Shown here: positions 28,718-37,060 of the stretch, piece after piece
How positions within the stretch are numbered: position 1 is the stretch's first letter
Layout: every line of letters starts with the position of its first letter
Made by a program: the position numbers and the translations under genes
Notes under the pieces: model-generated
Database searches by the model: none
What the model was told of the DNA's origin: nothing
The model's input: only the letters and a program-made list of their open reading frames with translations
Origin: Glutamicibacter mishrai
GTDB lineage: Bacteria > Actinomycetota > Actinomycetes > Actinomycetales > Micrococcaceae
Reading direction: 5' to 3'
Assembly: GCF_012221945.1 (NCBI RefSeq)
Contig: NZ_CP032549.1
Location: forward strand, 1,240,001-1,304,000
Length of the DNA stretch: 64,000 nt

Positions 28718-30198
28718 TCGAGCGTTACATGCATTTCATCAACGGCGAGCACGTCGCTCCCAGCGAAGATCGTTTCTTCACCAGCACCAACCCGGCGACT
28801 CTCGACGAGCTCTACGAGGCCGCCCGCGGCAATGCCGAAGATGTGGACCGTGCTGTCACGGCCGCCCATAAGGCCTTCACCGCCCCATCGTGGAGCACCT
28901 TGAGCGCCACCGCCCGCGGACACCTGCTACGCCGGTTGGGCGATCTGATCGGCGAGAATGCCGAGAAGCTGGCCCGCTACGAGTCCCTGGACAACGGCAA
29001 GCTGCTGCGCGAAATGCGCGGCCAGCTGGCCACGCTGCCCGAGTACCTCTACTACTATGCCGGGCTGGCGGACAAGGTTCAGGGCTCCCAGATCCCGAGC
29101 ATGAACCCGGCGATCCTGAACTACACCCAGCGCGAGGCGCTGGGCGTGGTTGGCGCAATCACCCCGTGGAACTCGCCGCTGACCCTGACCACATCCAAGA
29201 TCGCCCCGGCACTGGCCGCCGGCAACACCGTGGTGATCAAGCCCAGCGAATACACCTCGCGCACGGTGCTGCTGCTGGCCGAGCTGGCCGACCAGGCCGG
29301 ATTCCCTCCGGGCGTCATCAACGTGGTCACCGGTTTCGGGGCCGAGGCTGGAGCCGCACTGGTGGCCCACCCGCTGCTGGCCAAGATCTCCTTCACCGGT
29401 TCCACTGCCACCGGCTCCTCGATCGCCGCCCAGGCGGCCAGCCGCTTCATCGGCTGCACACTGGAACTGGGCGGGAAGAGCCCGAATATCGTCTTCGACG
29501 ATGCCAACGTCGCCAACGCGGCCATGGGCGTGGTGGCAGGCATCTACGCCGCGGCCGGCCAAACCTGCATTGCCGGCAGCCGGGTGTTCGCCCACAAATC
29601 GGTCTACGACGAGCTGCTGGAACGTGTCACCGAACGTGCCAAGTCCATCGTCATCGGCGACCCGCTGGCGGATTCCACCGAGCTGGGCCCGCTGGCCTTC
29701 GCCGACCAGCTGGAGAAGGTCGCTTCCTACGTGAAGATCGGCGCAGACGAGGGTGCCAAGGTGCTGGCCGGCGGTGCCCGCCCCGAAGGCTTGGATCTTC
29801 CGGGCTACTATTTCTCCCCCACCGTGCTCACCGACGTGAATAACGACATGCGCGTGGTCCGCGAGGAGATCTTCGGTCCGGTGGCAGCGATCATGCCTTT
29901 CGAGCACGAAGACGAACTGCTGTCGATGGCCAACGACACCGACTACGGGCTGGCCGCTGGCGTATGGACGCAGAACCTGGCCCGCGCCCACCGCATGGCC
30001 CGCAAGCTGGATGCCGGCACGATCTGGGTGAACACCTACCGGGCGATGTCCCCGATGTCCCCGCGCCAGGGATTCAAGAACTCGGGCGTCGGCATCGAGC
30101 ACGGCATCGAATCCATGAACGAATACACCCGTCTCAAGAGCGTATGGATCAACACCGACGAATCCCCCGTCGCGGATCCGTTTGTGATGCGCGGATAA
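28714..30198 (+). CDS. NAD(P)-dependent aldehyde dehydrogenase
   Basis: 494-residue aldehyde dehydrogenase. The glutamate motif LELGGKSPNIVF and the catalytic cysteine motif AAGQTCIAGSRV are present, as are FTGSTATGSS for cofactor binding and the C-terminal MSPRQGFKNSGVG. Similar proteins oxidise 2-hydroxymuconic or other semialdehydes. Here it would oxidise the aldehyde made after ring cleavage. Its start overlaps the hydrolase stop, and the small tautomerase gene follows 13 bases after its stop, so the three are one transcript. Confidence 0.92.
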   Translation: MIERYMHFINGEHVAPSEDRFFTSTNPATLDELYEAARGNAEDVDRAVTAAHKAFTAPSWSTLSATARGHLLRRLGDLIGENAEKLARYESLDNGKLLREMRGQLATLPEYLYYYAGLADKVQGSQIPSMNPAILNYTQREALGVVGAITPWNSPLTLTTSKIAPALAAGNTVVIKPSEYTSRTVLLLAELADQAGFPPGVINVVTGFGAEAGAALVAHPLLAKISFTGSTATGSSIAAQAASRFIGCTLELGGKSPNIVFDDANVANAAMGVVAGIYAAAGQTCIAGSRVFAHKSVYDELLERVTERAKSIVIGDPLADSTELGPLAFADQLEKVASYVKIGADEGAKVLAGGARPEGLDLPGYYFSPTVLTDVNNDMRVVREEIFGPVAAIMPFEHEDELLSMANDTDYGLAAGVWTQNLARAHRMARKLDAGTIWVNTYRAMSPMSPRQGFKNSGVGIEHGIESMNEYTRLKSVWINTDESPVADPFVMRG

Positions 30199-30211
30199 GG
30201 GAGGGGCTCCC

Positions 30212-30418
30212 ATGCCATTGATTGATGTTTCCATCGCCAAGGGCCGCAGCCCGCAGCAATTGCGCGCCTTGATCTCCGCACTGCACCAAGCGGCCGAAAA
30301 CACCGTGGATGCCGCACCAGAGAACATCACGGTCATCGTGCGGGAAATCGAGCACGAACACTGGTCCCGGACCAACCAAACCATCGCCGAACGCAATAAC
30401 AGCCAGGCATCTGCCTAA
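30212..30418 (+). CDS. 4-oxalocrotonate tautomerase-family protein
   Basis: 68-residue small tautomerase. After removal of Met, Pro1 is the general base of the family (MPLIDVSIAKGRSPQQ). The Arg in GRS and the Arg in VIVREIEHEHW match expected active-site positions. Members interconvert enol and keto dienoates or related unsaturated acids after ring opening. A GGGAGG site precedes the ATG. Its place between the aldehyde dehydrogenase and the monooxygenase supports a role in the same route. A trimeric or hexameric form is expected from the family. Confidence 0.88.
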   Translation: MPLIDVSIAKGRSPQQLRALISALHQAAENTVDAAPENITVIVREIEHEHWSRTNQTIAERNNSQASA

Positions 30419-30448
30419 GGGCAGCAGAGCACCGAAAGAAGGATAGGC

Positions 30449-31507
30449 ATGCGCTTTTCACTGTTCATCCACATGGAACGCTATGACGACTCGATCAGCC
30501 ACGCACAGCATTTCGAGAATCTCGTCGAGCTGACGCAAATGGCCGAAGCCGGCGGCTTCTCCACCGTCTGGATCGGCGAGCACCACTCCATGGAGTACAC
30601 CGTCTCGCCGAACCCGATCCCGCAGCTGGCATACCTGGCTGCCCGGACCTCCACCATCCGGCTCGGAGCCGGCACCATCATCGCTCCCTTCTGGAACCCG
30701 ATCCGTGCAGCCGGCGAACTCGCGCTGCTCGACGTCATCAGCAATGGCCGTGCCGAACTGGGCGTGGCACGCGGAGCCTACCAGTTCGAGTTCGATCGCA
30801 TGACCGATGGCATGAAGGCCACTGACGGCGGAGCCTCCATGCAGGAACTCATCCCGGCAGTCAAGAAGCTGTGGGAGGGAGACTACGCCCACGACGGTGA
30901 GGTCTGGCAGTTCCCGACCTCCACCTCGGTCCCGAAGCCCGCGCAGAAGCAGATCCCGGTCTGGGTTGCGGCCCGCAGCCCCGAGTCGCACGACTACGCT
31001 GTGGCCAACGGGTGCCATGTCATGGTGACCCCGCTGATGAAGGGCGACGAAGAAGTCGAGTCATTGGTCGAGAAGTACGAGACGGCCATCGCAGCCCACC
31101 CCGAGGTGCAGCAGCGCCCCGACATCATGGTGCTTCGCCACACGTACCTGCACTCCGCCGACGAGCCGGAGGCCTGGCGCCCGGCGGCCGAAGGCATCAA
31201 CAAGTTCTACCGCACCTTCGATGCTGTCTTCGGCAACAAGGTGGATCCGGTCAACGGATTCATCGATCCGAGCCCCGAGGAGAAGTTCGCCGGACGCGAG
31301 GAATTCACGCCCGAGTCCCTGCATCGCACCGCGATGATCGGCACTCCGGACGTGGTTATCGAGCGCCTTCGCCACTATGAGGAGCTGGGCGTCAGCGAAT
31401 ACAGCTTCTGGAGCGACAACGCACTGAGCCATGAGGAGAAGAAGCGCTCGCTGCAGCTGTTCATCAACGAAGTCGTGCCGCATTTCGCGAAGCAGCCAGC
31501 GCTGTAA
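30449..31507 (+). CDS. Luciferase-like (LLM class) flavin-dependent monooxygenase
   Basis: 352-residue barrel protein of the bacterial-luciferase family that uses reduced flavin and oxygen. It has the family start MRFSLFIHMERYDD, the GFSTVWIGEHHS segment with adjacent histidines, LAARTSTIRLGAGT and ELGVARGAYQFEFDRM. It needs reduced flavin from a separate reductase, and such a reductase diverges from the other end of this locus. Two-component enzymes of this type open N-heterocycles and similar rings (for example in pyridine degradation by Arthrobacter), but the substrate here is unknown. It is the last gene of the operon; a hairpin follows. Confidence 0.88.
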   Translation: MRFSLFIHMERYDDSISHAQHFENLVELTQMAEAGGFSTVWIGEHHSMEYTVSPNPIPQLAYLAARTSTIRLGAGTIIAPFWNPIRAAGELALLDVISNGRAELGVARGAYQFEFDRMTDGMKATDGGASMQELIPAVKKLWEGDYAHDGEVWQFPTSTSVPKPAQKQIPVWVAARSPESHDYAVANGCHVMVTPLMKGDEEVESLVEKYETAIAAHPEVQQRPDIMVLRHTYLHSADEPEAWRPAAEGINKFYRTFDAVFGNKVDPVNGFIDPSPEEKFAGREEFTPESLHRTAMIGTPDVVIERLRHYEELGVSEYSFWSDNALSHEEKKRSLQLFINEVVPHFAKQPAL

Positions 31508-31513
31508 CGACCC

Positions 31514-31553
31514 AAGGCCGCCGTGCATCCGGTTCTCCGGTGCCGGCGGCCTT
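31514..31553 (+). terminator. Hairpin after the catabolic operon
   Basis: A 10-bp perfect stem (AAGGCCGCCG, 31514-31523, with 31544-31553) and a 20-base loop, 7 bases after the monooxygenase stop. No T-run follows, so it may be a weak terminator or a 3'-end stabiliser. Confidence 0.55.
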
Positions 31554-31692
31554 CGCCGTCAAGCTCCAGATCCTTGGTTGCTCGGAGGAGCTCGACTTGC
31601 GAAACATTTCATGGGCCCGACTGTTGCTTTCCTCCCCACCAGTGGCACCGTTGGCCAGAGGAGGCAAAGTGGAGGGGCAGCGGCCGTAAACT

Positions 31693-32505
31693 ATGCAGAT
31701 GGATACCGATCGCGATCGCCTCCTCAGGCTCTACGACGAGCAGCTGCGCACCGATGCCGAGACTCCGGGCGCCCAGTCCATCACCCGGCTCGGTCCGCTG
31801 CGCCTGGCCACCTACGCCCATGGGCGCGGTTTCATCACCTATCCGCATTTCAACGGAAAAGAACCGCAAACCTTGGCCCAGCTGGCTGGAGCAGCACTGG
31901 AGCATTTCGCGGCGCAGCCGCAGATCACCGAGGTGGAATTCAAGACCCGCGGACACGACCATGCACCCGGGCTGGCCGAGCGCTTGCAAGCATTGGGATT
32001 CAATGCCGAGGAGAGCGAATCAATCATGATCGGACCGCTGCAGGCATTGCCCAGTGGCGACCCCGGTCCGGCTAGGCTGGAATTGCGGCGTGTGAGCGCT
32101 GCAGAAGAAATTGAGGAAATGTGCCGCATGGTCGACCAAGCCTTCGGCGAACCCTACGACCCAGCCACCACCCAAGCCCTGATTTCACGCATGGGACGCA
32201 ATGACGGCATGGAGCTGTGGGTCGCCTGGCTGGAGGGGCGAATGGCGGGTGCGGGCCGTCTGGAGCCGGTGGCCGGCACCGAATTCGCAGGCCTCTGGGG
32301 AGGCGGCGTGCTGCCTGAATACCGCGGACGAGGTGTCTACCGGGCCCTGGTTGGTGCCCGGGCACGCAGCGCGATCGCCATGGGCCGCAAGTACGTGCAC
32401 AGCGACAGCACGGAGTATTCCCGTCCGATCCTTGAACGCCAGGGCCTGGTGAAGGTTTCCACCACGACCCCTTACATTTGGAAGCGCGCGGCAACCGGAA
32501 GCTAG
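31693..32505 (+). CDS. GNAT-family N-acetyltransferase
   Basis: 270-residue protein with a C-terminal GNAT acetyltransferase domain. The acetyl-CoA loop is seen as GGGVLPEYRGRGVYRALV, and the last strand as YSRPILERQGLVKVST. The N-terminal 120 residues form a degenerate, GNAT-like half, so this may be a double-GNAT protein. TAAACT (31687-31692) directly precedes the ATG at 31693. The second ATG at 31699, seven bases after that hexamer, would suit a leaderless transcript. It may not belong to the preceding operon, as about 190 bases and a hairpin intervene. Substrate unknown. Confidence 0.85.
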   Translation: MQMDTDRDRLLRLYDEQLRTDAETPGAQSITRLGPLRLATYAHGRGFITYPHFNGKEPQTLAQLAGAALEHFAAQPQITEVEFKTRGHDHAPGLAERLQALGFNAEESESIMIGPLQALPSGDPGPARLELRRVSAAEEIEEMCRMVDQAFGEPYDPATTQALISRMGRNDGMELWVAWLEGRMAGAGRLEPVAGTEFAGLWGGGVLPEYRGRGVYRALVGARARSAIAMGRKYVHSDSTEYSRPILERQGLVKVSTTTPYIWKRAATGS

Positions 32506-32515
32506 CCGCTTCCAG

Positions 32516-33286
32516 CTAGCTTTTCGACGGGGAGATGATCGCGAATTCGGCTCCGGTGACATCGCCGAGCACTGCCATGCGGCCGAAATAGGAGTCATGG
32601 GGTTCATGGATGACCGTGCCGCCGAGCTTCTCGGCAAGCGCCACGGTTTCATCGGTGTCCGCCACCGCGAAGTAGGCGCGCCAGCCGGACTTGGAGTCCG
32701 GATAGCCGGAGATGTCGAAGATGCCCGCCACCGCCTCGGGCCCTTGGCCATAGGTGTGGTAGCGGAACTCGTCCGTGTCCGAGACCGGGGACAAGTTCCA
32801 GCCCAGGGCCTCGCGGTAGAAGCGGGCCACCGTCTCGAAGTGCTTGGTGTGCAGTTCATTCCAGATCCGTGTGCCCGGTGCACGGCTCGTGGCCGTTCCC
32901 GCTGGCGCGAAGGCTTGGAAGAGTCCCACGCCGGTGCCGGCTGGATCCCCGATGATGGCCATGGTTCCCTGTCCGGGAACCTCGATGGGCTTGAGATAGA
33001 CCTTGCCGCCGTGCAGCTTGGTGGCGTAGGCGGCAGCGTGCACATCGGTGACATTCAGGTAGGTGGTCCAGCAGTCCGGAACCTCGGAGTCCGGGTCATT
33101 GGCAATGAAGTCGGTGACCATCGACCCGTTGAGATAGACCTCGGCATATCCTTCGTCCGTGTCTTGCGCGTTCCGGCGCATTTCCCATCCGAATAGCTGC
33201 GCATAGAACTGGGCGGAGCCTTCCATGTCGCTGGTGAGCAGATCGACCCAGCAGGGTTCGGCTCGTGGATCCCTTGGTGCCGGCAT
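32516..33286 (-). CDS. VOC-superfamily protein with two glyoxalase-like domains
   Basis: 256-residue cytoplasmic protein made of two vicinal-oxygen-chelate domains. The first begins at CWVDLLTSDMEGSAQFYAQLFGW, read in parts, and the second at WNELHTKHFETVARFYREALGW. Each has the beta-alpha-beta repeat typical of the family. Similar two-domain proteins are annotated as glyoxalase or hydroxylase-like in actinobacteria. The ATG at 33286 has GGGGAAG just before it; the ATG at 33304 is an alternative. It converges with the acetyltransferase gene, only 10 bases away. The function is not known. Confidence 0.85.
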   Translation of the reverse strand: MPAPRDPRAEPCWVDLLTSDMEGSAQFYAQLFGWEMRRNAQDTDEGYAEVYLNGSMVTDFIANDPDSEVPDCWTTYLNVTDVHAAAYATKLHGGKVYLKPIEVPGQGTMAIIGDPAGTGVGLFQAFAPAGTATSRAPGTRIWNELHTKHFETVARFYREALGWNLSPVSDTDEFRYHTYGQGPEAVAGIFDISGYPDSKSGWRAYFAVADTDETVALAEKLGGTVIHEPHDSYFGRMAVLGDVTGAEFAIISPSKS

Positions 33287-33432
33287 CGCTTCCCCATTCC
33301 ACAATACATCCAGCTCGCTTGGCCTGAGTCTATGTCCTTTTCGTCCAGATCAGCAACGGAAAATTTGCTGCCACCCAAGATATTACGGAACTGGATGCCT
33401 TGCGATGAACCGCGGTTTCATTATGTTTTAAT

Positions 33433-33448
33433 GTGACACAGGGCACAT
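33433..33448. promoter_or_regulatory. CRP/GlxR-like site upstream of acyl-CoA synthetase
   Basis: TGTG-N8-CACA (first half TGTGAC) lies 29 bases before the acyl-CoA synthetase ATG. This fits the half-sites of actinobacterial cAMP receptor proteins such as GlxR. The second half lacks the T of TCACA. The position, close to the start, suggests repression. Confidence 0.35.
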
Positions 33449-33477
33449 AGCATTGTAAGTTCACCGAGGAGTTCACC

Positions 33478-35037
33478 ATGAGCGTTCCCACGTCCAATCT
33501 CACAGTTTCAGTAGCAGCAATCCTCGCAGAAGGGGCCACCCGCTACGGCGAACTGAACGCCATCACCGTCGATGGCCACAGCACAACTTATAGGCAGCTA
33601 TGGGACGAGACGCGGAACTATGCCGGGGCGTTGCAGGCCCATGGCATCACGGCGGGTGATCGGGTGGCTCTGCTCATCCCCAATGTCGAGGACTTCGCCC
33701 GCGCCTACTACGCGGTTCTGGCCCTGGGTGCCGTGGTGGTGCCGGTGCACGCACTGCTCAAGGCCCGCGAAATCTCCTACATCTTGGAGGACTCCGAGGC
33801 TAAGCTGATGATCTGCGCCGCGCCGCTGCTCGCCGAGGGTGCTGCCGGAGCCACCGCTTCAGGCGTCCCGGTGCTCAGCGTGCTGGCGCCAGAAGACTCG
33901 GGCACCGACCGGCTCGAAGACCTGGCACGGGCGGCTACGCCGATTGCCACCTACCTGCCGCGGCGCCCGGAGGACCTGGCCACGATCCTGTATACCTCGG
34001 GCACCACCGGCAAGCCCAAGGGTGCGCTGGGCACGCACCTTGCCTTGATTGAGCAGACCCACACCACGCTGCTGAACACCATGGATTTGCGCCGCGGCGA
34101 CAGGCTCTTCGGCGGGCTGCCGCTCTTCCACACCTTCGGCCAGACCTGCGTGCTCAATACCGGGCTGCGGGTGGGCGCCGAGCTGATGCTGCTGCCCAAG
34201 TTCACCGCCGAAGGCGCCCTGGAGCTGCTGCTGGACGCGGGCATCGATGTCTTCTTCGGGGTGCCGACCATGTATGTGGCCCTGCTCGAAGCGGGCAAGC
34301 ACCGCACACAGACGCCCCAGAAGCTGCGCTACGCCATTTCCGGCGGAGCGTCGCTTCCGGTATCCATCCTGACCGCCTTCGAGCAGCGCTTCGGCGCGCG
34401 GATCCACGAAGGCTACGGGCTGACCGAGACCTCTCCGGTGGCCTGCTTCAACCATGTGGGCGTCGAACCGCGGCCCGGCACCGTCGGCACCCCGGTCTGG
34501 GGAGTGGATGTGGAAATCGCGGACCCGGCCAGCCCGGAGAAGATCCAGCTGCTGCCGCGCGGCGAGCTGGGCGAACTGGTGGTCCGCGGGCATAACCTGT
34601 TCTCCGGCTACCTGAACCGGCCCGAGGCCACGGCCGAAGCGGTGGTCGATGGCTGGTTCCGCACCGGGGACCTGGGCACGAAGGACGAGGATGGCTACCT
34701 GCGCATCCTGGACCGTACCAAGGACATGATCCTGCGCAACGGCTACAACGTGTACCCGCGCGAAATCGAGGAGGTGCTGGTGTCCCATCCGGAGATTTCC
34801 AATGCCGCAGTATACGGGGTGCCGCATGAAACCCACGGGCAGGAGATCGCCGCTTCGGTGACCCTGGAGGCAGGCTCCACACTAGGCGCGCAGGATCTGG
34901 TGGCGTGGGCCAGCGAGCAGATGGCCGCGTACAAGTACCCGCGGCTGATCGAGATCGTCACCGAGTTCCCGCTGGGTCCCAGCGGGAAAATCCTCAAGCG
35001 CGAACTGGTCGCGCAATTCACCGCCGAGCAGCGCTAG
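33478..35037 (+). CDS. Long-chain acyl-CoA synthetase / AMP-dependent ligase
   Basis: 519-residue adenylate-forming enzyme that activates a carboxylic acid to its CoA thioester. The P-loop YTSGTTGKPKGALGTH, the A5 motif GYGLTETSPV, GWFRTGDLG and DRTKDMILRNGYNVYPREIE are all present, with the catalytic lysine in GPSGKILKREL. The N-terminus has the linker seen in fatty-acid ligases. GAGGAG precedes the ATG. Fatty acids or aromatic acids are possible substrates. The convergent neighbour is a crotonase, so acyl-CoA metabolism is the theme. The two stops lie only a few bases apart with no hairpin between them. Confidence 0.92.
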   Translation: MSVPTSNLTVSVAAILAEGATRYGELNAITVDGHSTTYRQLWDETRNYAGALQAHGITAGDRVALLIPNVEDFARAYYAVLALGAVVVPVHALLKAREISYILEDSEAKLMICAAPLLAEGAAGATASGVPVLSVLAPEDSGTDRLEDLARAATPIATYLPRRPEDLATILYTSGTTGKPKGALGTHLALIEQTHTTLLNTMDLRRGDRLFGGLPLFHTFGQTCVLNTGLRVGAELMLLPKFTAEGALELLLDAGIDVFFGVPTMYVALLEAGKHRTQTPQKLRYAISGGASLPVSILTAFEQRFGARIHEGYGLTETSPVACFNHVGVEPRPGTVGTPVWGVDVEIADPASPEKIQLLPRGELGELVVRGHNLFSGYLNRPEATAEAVVDGWFRTGDLGTKDEDGYLRILDRTKDMILRNGYNVYPREIEEVLVSHPEISNAAVYGVPHETHGQEIAASVTLEAGSTLGAQDLVAWASEQMAAYKYPRLIEIVTEFPLGPSGKILKRELVAQFTAEQR

Positions 35038-35043
35038 CTGGCA

Positions 35044-35838
35044 CTATTTGCGCAGCCCGCTGTAGTCCGGGGTACGGCGTGCCAGGAACGCGGATCTGCC
35101 TTCGGCCAGGTCCGCGTTCGCCCCGTTCTCTTCCCACAGCGTTTCCCACCAGCTGTCGGTGGGTTCCCCAGCGCTCACCAGGTTGATCGCTTCCTTGGTG
35201 CGCGAAATGGAATACGGCGAGTTCGCCGCCAGCTGGCCCAGCAAGGCGTCCAGCTGCTCTTCGAGCTGCCCATGGGAAACCACCTTGGTGAACATGCCCC
35301 AGCGTTCGGCTTCGGCAATGGACACCTCCGCTCCGGAGAGCAGCAGGTACTTGGCCCGGTGCTCCCCCACGGCATGCACCAGCCGCTCGATGCCCGGGCG
35401 CGGGAACACCAAGCCGATTCTTGCCGGGGTGATCGCGATGCGCACATTATCCGAGGCCAGCTGGATGTCGCAGGCCGAAGCCAGCTGCCAGGCACCGCCG
35501 AAGCAATTGCCTTCCACCACCGCAATGGTCGGCTTCGGACAGCCCACGATGATCTTGTCGAGCAGATCGAAGTGGTTGATCAGTTCCCCCTCCTCATCCC
35601 GGTCGAAGAGCACTTGGTCCATTTCATCGATGGCAATCCCGGCGCAGAAGTTCCCTCCGGCACCGCGCACCACAATGGAAGCGACCTCGTCATTGGTCGC
35701 CAGGCCGGCAAAGGCGCCCACCAGCTGCAGGCACATGTCCTTGGTGAGCGCATTGAACTGGCCCGGATTCTCCAACCGCACCACTGCGGTGGACCCGGTA
35801 ATCCCTACGCTGACCCGTGCATTATTGTCCCTGCCCAT
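35044..35838 (-). CDS. Enoyl-CoA hydratase/isomerase-family protein with substituted catalytic residues
   Basis: 264-residue crotonase-fold protein that binds an acyl-CoA. The oxyanion loop is seen in GGNFCAGIAIDEM and the helix GNCFGGAWQLASACD. The two glutamates of classical enoyl-CoA hydratase are replaced: by alignment, the first is Gln118 (WQLA) and the second Ala139 (TPARIG). So hydration is unlikely; isomerase, decarboxylase, hydrolase or lyase chemistry is possible, as such changes occur across the superfamily. Start ATG at 35838 follows GGAGG, and not the much longer upstream frame. It converges on the acyl-CoA synthetase. Confidence 0.85.
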   Translation of the reverse strand: MGRDNNARVSVGITGSTAVVRLENPGQFNALTKDMCLQLVGAFAGLATNDEVASIVVRGAGGNFCAGIAIDEMDQVLFDRDEEGELINHFDLLDKIIVGCPKPTIAVVEGNCFGGAWQLASACDIQLASDNVRIAITPARIGLVFPRPGIERLVHAVGEHRAKYLLLSGAEVSIAEAERWGMFTKVVSHGQLEEQLDALLGQLAANSPYSISRTKEAINLVSAGEPTDSWWETLWEENGANADLAEGRSAFLARRTPDYSGLRK

Positions 35839-35957
35839 CAGGATCCTCCCCGATTCATCATGCGTCTCTGGCAATCTATCGCGAATCGGCCAGCTTGCGG
35901 AACCTCTCCACGCGCCGCTGGGCTCTAAGCAGGTGGCACCTGTGCGAAACTGGGCGT

Positions 35958-36458
35958 GTGGATGCACAGATTATTTACACCATCATCGCCGGACTGCTGC
36001 TCGTCGTCTCCGCGTTGGGCACCATTTTCCCGGTGCTGCCAGGTTCGCTGCTGACCATCGGCACGCTCCTGGCCTGGGGCTGGCTGCTGGGATCCGGCGC
36101 ATCCTGGTGGGCGGCCGGACTGGGCATGGCGATTGCCCTGCTGGGCTGGTCGGCCTCAGCAATCCTGACCGGCAAGAAGCTCAAGGAGCATCAGATCCCC
36201 AAGGGATCCATCCTCTTCGCCGTTGTCGGCGCCATCGCCGGCGCGTTCATCATCCCGGTTGTCGGCATGTTCATCGGCTTCGCGGTGGGCCTGTTCGCCG
36301 GTGAAAGCGTGCGCCGCCGCGAGGTCTCCGGGGCGTTGGGCTCATCCTGGGCTGCGCTGAAGGCCATGGGCCTGGGCATCGTGGTGGAGTTCGGTTGCGT
36401 GCTGCTGGCGTCCTCCATCTGGGTCATCGGCATGATCATGCACTTCGTGATGCGCTAG
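35958..36458 (+). CDS. DUF456 membrane protein
   Basis: 166-residue integral membrane protein of the DUF456 family, with about five glycine-rich hydrophobic segments (IIYTIIAGLLLVVSALGT; FVIPVVGMFIGFAVG-like region; the end with VIGMIMHFVMR). Start GTG at 35958 is chosen because it begins the conserved N-terminal helix; the frame upstream is not hydrophobic. The function of this family is unknown. Its stop codon shares the palindrome CTAG with the stop of the convergent response-regulator gene. Confidence 0.78.
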   Translation: MDAQIIYTIIAGLLLVVSALGTIFPVLPGSLLTIGTLLAWGWLLGSGASWWAAGLGMAIALLGWSASAILTGKKLKEHQIPKGSILFAVVGAIAGAFIIPVVGMFIGFAVGLFAGESVRRREVSGALGSSWAALKAMGLGIVVEFGCVLLASSIWVIGMIMHFVMR

Positions 36459-37060
36459 ATCCAGCCCATCTCCCTGGCATAGCGCGCGGCCTCGATGCGA
36501 TTAGCTGTGCTGGTCTTGCCGATCGCATTGGACAGGTGGTTGCGCACTGTACCCACCGACAGGTGCACCGTCGAGGCGATCTGCGAGACCGGCGCACCGG
36601 ACGCGGCCAAGGCCAGGATCTCGCGTTCGCGCCCGGTTAGCGGGTTGCTGCGGCTCTCCACGCTGAGCATCGCACGCTGCGGATCCACCACCTTGTCCCC
36701 GCAATAGACCCTGCGGATGGCGGCAATCAGCTCGGCAGGCGGAGAATCCTTGACCAGGAAACCATGAGCTCCGGCTTCGAAAGCCTGGCGGAAGTACCCG
36801 GGACGGTCAAAGGTGGTCAGGATCAGCACCTTCACCTCGGGGTGGCTGTCCTTCAGTTCTGCCGCGGTGCTCAGCCCGTCTTGCCGGGGCATCTGCACAT
36901 CCAGCAATGCAATATCGGCCCGATGCGCATCCAGCGCCGCGGCAACTTCGTCTCCGTCGGCGCATTGCGCAACGACCTCGATGTCCTCTTCGAGGTTCAG
37001 CAAGGCTGCCAGCGCGCCGCGCACCAGATGCTGGTCATCGGCAATGAGTATCCGGATCAT
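36455..37060 (-). CDS. LuxR/NarL-family response regulator
   Basis: 201-residue two-component response regulator. The phosphoacceptor is Asp54 (ALLDVQMPRQDGL), with acidic residues DD at 8-9, and the conserved Thr/Lys of the receiver fold (LTTFDRP; VKDSPP). The C-terminal LuxR helix-turn-helix is LTGREREILALAASG then VSQIASTVHLSVGTVRNHLS. It is the last gene of an operon with an ABC exporter and its sensor kinase, whose stop overlaps this ATG. It probably controls that operon. Confidence 0.92.
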   Translation of the reverse strand: MIRILIADDQHLVRGALAALLNLEEDIEVVAQCADGDEVAAALDAHRADIALLDVQMPRQDGLSTAAELKDSHPEVKVLILTTFDRPGYFRQAFEAGAHGFLVKDSPPAELIAAIRRVYCGDKVVDPQRAMLSVESRSNPLTGREREILALAASGAPVSQIASTVHLSVGTVRNHLSNAIGKTSTANRIEAARYAREMGWI

